Part shown: positions 61,025 through 64,000 of the stretch, piece after piece
Layout of the letters: each line of letters starts with the position of its first letter
Numbering within the stretch: position 1 is the stretch's first letter
DNA from: Arenibacter amylolyticus
GTDB taxonomy: Bacteria > Bacteroidota > Bacteroidia > Flavobacteriales > Flavobacteriaceae
Assembly (NCBI RefSeq): GCF_002150785.1
Contig: NZ_MTAZ01000005.1
Coordinates: 62,001-126,000 of the forward strand
DNA length: 64,000 bases
Direction: 5' to 3'
Translations under genes and position numbers: made by a program
Notes under the pieces: generated by a model
What the model saw: the letters and a program-made list of their open reading frames with translations, nothing else
Databases searched by the model: none
What the model was told of the DNA's origin: nothing

Positions 61025-62017
61025 TTAGTTTGCAACGGTAGGTTTCTCCTCCTTTATTTTACTTTCAATATGATTGATAATCATAGGAGCATGTATCCTA
61101 GAGTTTTCTATAAACCACTTATGCGTTTCCATCCCGCCGCAAATTACTCCAGCCAAATAGATGCCTGCTATATTGGTTTCCATGGTCTCCGGGTTGTAGC
61201 TGGGTAGTCTTTTTGGGTCCTCGGATAAGTGAATGCCCAGTTTCTCCAAAAAGCCAAAGTTGGGCATATAACCGGTCAGGGCCAAAACGTAATCATTGGC
61301 CAATGGTACGCTTCCCTCGGGAGTGTTAATAAGAATTTCCTCCTCTCTAATCTCTTCTACCGTACTGTTGTAGTAAGCCTTTATACTCCCTTCACTAATC
61401 CTATTTAAAATATCGGGTCTTACCCAATATTTAACTCGTTCACCTATGCTAGAACCGCGAACTATTAAGCTCACATCGGCCCCTTTTCTATAGCATTCCA
61501 AAGCAGCGTCCACAGAGGAGTTGCTGGCGCCAATAACGGCCACTTTCTGATTAGAATAAAAGTGTGGATCCTTGTAGTAATGGGATACTTTATCCAAATC
61601 CTCTCCGGGGACATTCATCTTATTGGGTATATCATAGAATCCGGTGGCTACAATTACATTGTTTGCACGATAGTCGGTTTTTGTAGTGTTTACAAGAAAA
61701 TGATCTTCGGTCTTTTGAACAGAATTCACCTTTTCGAAGAGTTGTATATTTAAGTTGTTAGAGGTTACAATTCTCCTGTAATATTCCAAAGCTTCGTTTC
61801 GTTTGGGTTTTGCCTCTATACTGATAAAGGGAATATCATCTATCTCCAACTTTTCGGAAGATGAGAAAAATTGCATATTTAAGGGGTAGTTGTAAAGTGA
61901 ATTTACAATACATCCCTTTTCCAGAATTGTATAGGACAATCCTTTCTTTTGGGCTTCCAGTCCGCACGCAATACCGATGGGGCCACCACCGATGATTATA
62001 ATATCAAAATCCTTCAT
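61025..62017 (-). CDS. ypdA: YpdA-type bacillithiol disulfide reductase-like flavoprotein
   Basis: A 330-residue two-dinucleotide-binding flavoprotein. The FAD motif GGGPIGIA is near residues 10-17 and the NADPH motif GASNSSVDAALE is about halfway. The C-terminal AGVICGGMETHKWFIENSR is typical of YpdA. This family lacks the CxxC disulfide of thioredoxin reductase and reduces low-molecular-weight thiol disulfides; bacillithiol is the known partner in Firmicutes and several Bacteroidota. Its ATG shares one base with the rpe stop (TAATG). Confidence 0.92.
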   Translation of the reverse strand: MKDFDIIIIGGGPIGIACGLEAQKKGLSYTILEKGCIVNSLYNYPLNMQFFSSSEKLEIDDIPFISIEAKPKRNEALEYYRRIVTSNNLNIQLFEKVNSVQKTEDHFLVNTTKTDYRANNVIVATGFYDIPNKMNVPGEDLDKVSHYYKDPHFYSNQKVAVIGASNSSVDAALECYRKGADVSLIVRGSSIGERVKYWVRPDILNRISEGSIKAYYNSTVEEIREEEILINTPEGSVPLANDYVLALTGYMPNFGFLEKLGIHLSEDPKRLPSYNPETMETNIAGIYLAGVICGGMETHKWFIENSRIHAPMIINHIESKIKEEKPTVAN

Positions 62018-62676
62018 TATCCCACGATTTCTTTTAATTTCTTAATTGTTTGGGTTGGGTCATCACTTTTAAAAATAAAACTTCCGGCCACTAATACATC
62101 CGCTCCGGCATCAACCAATTGTTTGGCATTTTCCGAAGTTACCCCGCCATCTATTTCTATCAGGGTATGCGACTCCTTTTGGTTAATTAAAGCCTTTACA
62201 TCCCTAATTTTCTTATAGGTGTTTTCTATAAAGGATTGGCCTCCAAAACCTGGATTTACACTCATGATTAACACCAAATCCAAATCACCGATAATATCTT
62301 CCAAGAGACTTATTGGGGTATGCGGATTTATGGCAACCCCTGCGGTCATCCCCTCATCCTTAATAGCCTGAATTGTTCTGTGTAAATGCGGGCATGCCTC
62401 ATAATGTACGGTAAGATTATCAGCTCCCAATTGCGCAAATGTTTTTATATACCTATCTGGATCTACAATCATCAGGTGCACATCAATTGTCTTAGTGGCA
62501 TGGGCAGTAATCGATTTTAATACAGGCATGCCAAAGGAGATATTGGGAACAAAGACCCCGTCCATAATGTCTATATGGAACCAATCTGCATCGCTTCTAT
62601 TCACCATTTCTATGTCTCGCTGTAGATTGGCGAAATCGGCTGCTAAAACGGAAGGTGCAATAATTTTTTTATCCAT
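62017..62676 (-). CDS. rpe: Ribulose-phosphate 3-epimerase
   Basis: A 219-residue TIM-barrel enzyme interconverting ribulose 5-phosphate and xylulose 5-phosphate in the pentose phosphate pathway. Motifs are IAPSVLAADF, HIDIMDGVFVPNISFG (His34, Asp36), VHLMI, SVNPGFGGQSF and EIDGGV. The start ATG at 62676 is supported by a -7 box 24 bp upstream. The stop overlaps the ypdA start, giving translational coupling of the two. Confidence 0.97.
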   Translation of the reverse strand: MDKKIIAPSVLAADFANLQRDIEMVNRSDADWFHIDIMDGVFVPNISFGMPVLKSITAHATKTIDVHLMIVDPDRYIKTFAQLGADNLTVHYEACPHLHRTIQAIKDEGMTAGVAINPHTPISLLEDIIGDLDLVLIMSVNPGFGGQSFIENTYKKIRDVKALINQKESHTLIEIDGGVTSENAKQLVDAGADVLVAGSFIFKSDDPTQTIKKLKEIVG

Positions 62677-62699
62677 AGGAATGTGTCTGAGAGTTGGTG

Positions 62700-62707
62700 C
62701 AAATATA
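62700..62707 (-). promoter_or_regulatory. Putative -7 box for rpe-ypdA
   Basis: On the minus strand the sequence is TATATTTG, matching TAnnTTTG, 24 bp before the rpe ATG. No TTG at the expected -33 spacing. Confidence 0.4.
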
Positions 62708-62756
62708 ATTAAATGAAAGGTTCTACTAAAACTGCGTATTCATGGGCATGGGAATC

Positions 62757-62778
62757 ACCGTAATAAATTTATTCCGGT
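62757..62778. repeat. 22-bp palindrome between helicase and rpe
   Basis: ACCG-T-AATAAATTTATT-C-CGGT, an inverted repeat with one mismatched pair and no loop. It starts 17 bp after the helicase stop and lies 50 bp upstream of the rpe -7 box. It has no T run, so it may be an operator or a weak terminator. Confidence 0.4.
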
Positions 62779-62794
62779 TACCTATTACTAGCTG

Positions 62795-64000
62795 TTAGTA
62801 CCAGCGTTTCTTTTTCTTTTTAGAGGCTTCGGACTTTCTTCCTTTCCTGTATTTACTACCCTTCTTTTTGTGTACCATAGGTTTTGCAGTGGGGTCTAAG
62901 GGGAAGGGGTGGTCCGTTACCACCACTATTTGCTTTTGCATTAGCTTTTGAATACTTGCCACATATTCTTTTTCTTCTGCTGCGCATAAAGAGTAAGAAA
63001 TACCACTTTGTCCTGCTCTTCCGGTCCGCCCTATTCGGTGTACATAGGTTTCGGGAATATTGGGAAGATCAAAGTTTATAACATTGTCTAGTTGTTCAAT
63101 GTCTATTCCCCTAGCAGCGACATCTGTGGCAATTAAGATGCTTGCTTCCTTGTTCTTAAATCGGTTTAAGGCTTCCAGACGTTCCTCTTGGGATTTTCCT
63201 CCATGCAGGGTTTCTACCTTATACTGGTTCTTGAGTAGGGATTGCTCTAGCTTGTCTACCCCGTATTTGGTTCTCCTAAAAATAAGTACATTTCCTTTTA
63301 TACTGTGTTTTAAAAGATGCAAACAAAGCTGAATTTTTTCGTGTATTGGAGTGTAATAAAGCAATTGATGTACTCTTGCAGCCGCCAAGGAAGTAGGGCT
63401 TATTTCAATTTTAATGGCATTCTGTAAAATGCTATTAGTCAATTGTACTACTTTATATGGAATGGTGGCAGAGAAAAGTAGGGTTTGTTTTCCTGTGGGG
63501 CAGAGGCGTTCTATCTTCTTTACGTCTTCTACAAAGCCCATATCTAACATGAGGTCTGCCTCATCCAAGACCAGGGTTTCTACATAGTCTAAATTTACAA
63601 TATCTTGTTTATGCAGATCTAGGAGTCGGCCTGGGGTGGCTACTAAAATATCTACTCCTTTTCTTAGCTCCGCAATCTGTGGCTCCATGGCGGTGCCACC
63701 GTAAATCACAGCAGTAATTAAGCTAGCGTGGGTACCGTAATCCAAGAAGTTTTCATGGATTTGAATGGCCAATTCCCTAGTGGGACATACCACTAATGCC
63801 TTAATTTTTCGTCCTTTTTTGGTGCTTTCCTGTTTGTGGAAAAGCCGCTGAAGGATGGGAAGTGCATAAGCAGCGGTCTTACCGGTTCCCGTTTGCGCAG
63901 ATACTATAACATCCTTACCCTCCAAAACCAAGGGAATGGTTATCTCCTGCACTGGGGTTGGGGCGTTGTAGTTTTTTTCGGCGACAGCTCTTAAAAGCGG
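62795..64000 (-). CDS. DEAD-box ATP-dependent RNA helicase, N-terminus outside window
   Basis: A RhlE-type helicase cut by the right edge; reading continues from base 64000 with PLLRAVAEKNYNAPTPVQE, which includes the Q motif, so a start at 63952 would be inside the gene. Motifs are AQTGTGKT (I), VCPTRELA (Ia), VATPGRLL (Ib), LDEADLML (II), LFSATIP (III), LIATDVAARGID (V) and HRIGRTGRAG (VI). The C-terminal tail is rich in lysine and arginine (SKYRKGRKSEASKKKKKRWY), suited to RNA binding. Probably in ribosome assembly or mRNA turnover at low temperature. Confidence 0.95.
   Translation of the reverse strand, partial: PLLRAVAEKNYNAPTPVQEITIPLVLEGKDVIVSAQTGTGKTAAYALPILQRLFHKQESTKKGRKIKALVVCPTRELAIQIHENFLDYGTHASLITAVIYGGTAMEPQIAELRKGVDILVATPGRLLDLHKQDIVNLDYVETLVLDEADLMLDMGFVEDVKKIERLCPTGKQTLLFSATIPYKVVQLTNSILQNAIKIEISPTSLAAARVHQLLYYTPIHEKIQLCLHLLKHSIKGNVLIFRRTKYGVDKLEQSLLKNQYKVETLHGGKSQEERLEALNRFKNKEASILIATDVAARGIDIEQLDNVINFDLPNIPETYVHRIGRTGRAGQSGISYSLCAAEEKEYVASIQKLMQKQIVVVTDHPFPLDPTAKPMVHKKKGSKYRKGRKSEASKKKKKRWY

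Noticed and set aside
1-64000. CRISPR arrays, tRNA or rRNA genes, transposases
   Set aside because: No evenly spaced direct repeats with unique spacers, no tRNA-like T-loop or acceptor pairings and no transposase motifs were seen by reading; a covariance-model scan would be needed to exclude small RNAs fully.

Overview
The window looks like a chromosomal segment of a marine member of the Flavobacteriaceae (Bacteroidota). It is AT-rich and has a SusC/SusD pair, many lipoproteins with a Bacteroidota-type signal (small residue before the lipidated Cys), start regions without a strong Shine-Dalgarno, TAnnTTTG-type -7 boxes, and families typical of the group (four-helix-bundle protein, FabV, DUF853 ATPase, YpdA, DUF4870 regulator, GH3-like ligase). 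No tRNA, rRNA, CRISPR array or transposase gene was seen. Genus cannot be fixed from the sequence alone.

Region 1 (1-21.6 kb) is mostly housekeeping. It holds a repeat-containing protein cut by the left edge, ffh, a four-helix-bundle gene wedged between ffh and folD and flanked by inverted arrays of 7-bp repeats, folD, a PAS histidine kinase, a 52-residue lipoprotein, fabV, a VOC protein, an alpha/beta hydrolase with a lipoprotein, a HerA-like ATPase, an exported RidA, an S9 peptidase, a MarR regulator with a cysteine cluster beside a CPVC thioredoxin-like protein, queE, a zincin lipoprotein, a methyltransferase, a YkgJ-type gene split by a frameshift, a fatty acid hydroxylase, a NamZ-type exo-muramidase (DUF1343) and a LolC/E-type permease.

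Region 2 (21.7-32.7 kb) begins with an apparent operon: PLP cysteine synthase, M20 peptidase, aldose epimerase, Crp/Fnr regulator. A DUF1080 lipoprotein, a SulP anion permease, an MBL-rhodanese fusion (persulfide dioxygenase type) and a 41-residue membrane peptide follow. Several of these point to sulfur handling. An exonuclease/GIY-YIG fusion and a membrane-anchored XRE regulator close the region.

Region 3 (33-57.8 kb) is a large polysaccharide-utilisation-like locus with unusual content. A minus-strand arm encodes a PqaA-like protein, a YdjC-type deacetylase, a BASS symporter, a sialidase-fold beta-propeller and two neutral-ceramidase-like proteins. A plus-strand arm encodes a PKD lipoprotein, SusC, SusD, a second propeller, a metallophosphoesterase and two membrane proteins of unknown function. 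An AraC regulator is divergent from a NanA/DapA-family aldolase, a sodium:solute symporter and a membrane-anchored PHP phosphoesterase, and a glycerophosphodiesterase follows. There is no ordinary glycoside hydrolase. The set suggests capture of an acidic, possibly phosphorylated or acylated glycoconjugate, cleavage outside the inner membrane, sodium-coupled uptake and aldolase cleavage; the substrate is not known.

Region 4 (57.8-64 kb) returns to general functions: an ankyrin lipoprotein, a GH3-like acyl-adenylate ligase, a small zinc metallopeptidase, rpe translationally coupled to ypdA, and a DEAD-box helicase cut by the right edge.

The observations most worth following are the unusual locus in region 3, a 90-bp leader shared by two unlinked genes (10593-10682 and 41185-41274), and 7-bp-period palindromic arrays, one pair of which brackets the four-helix-bundle gene.
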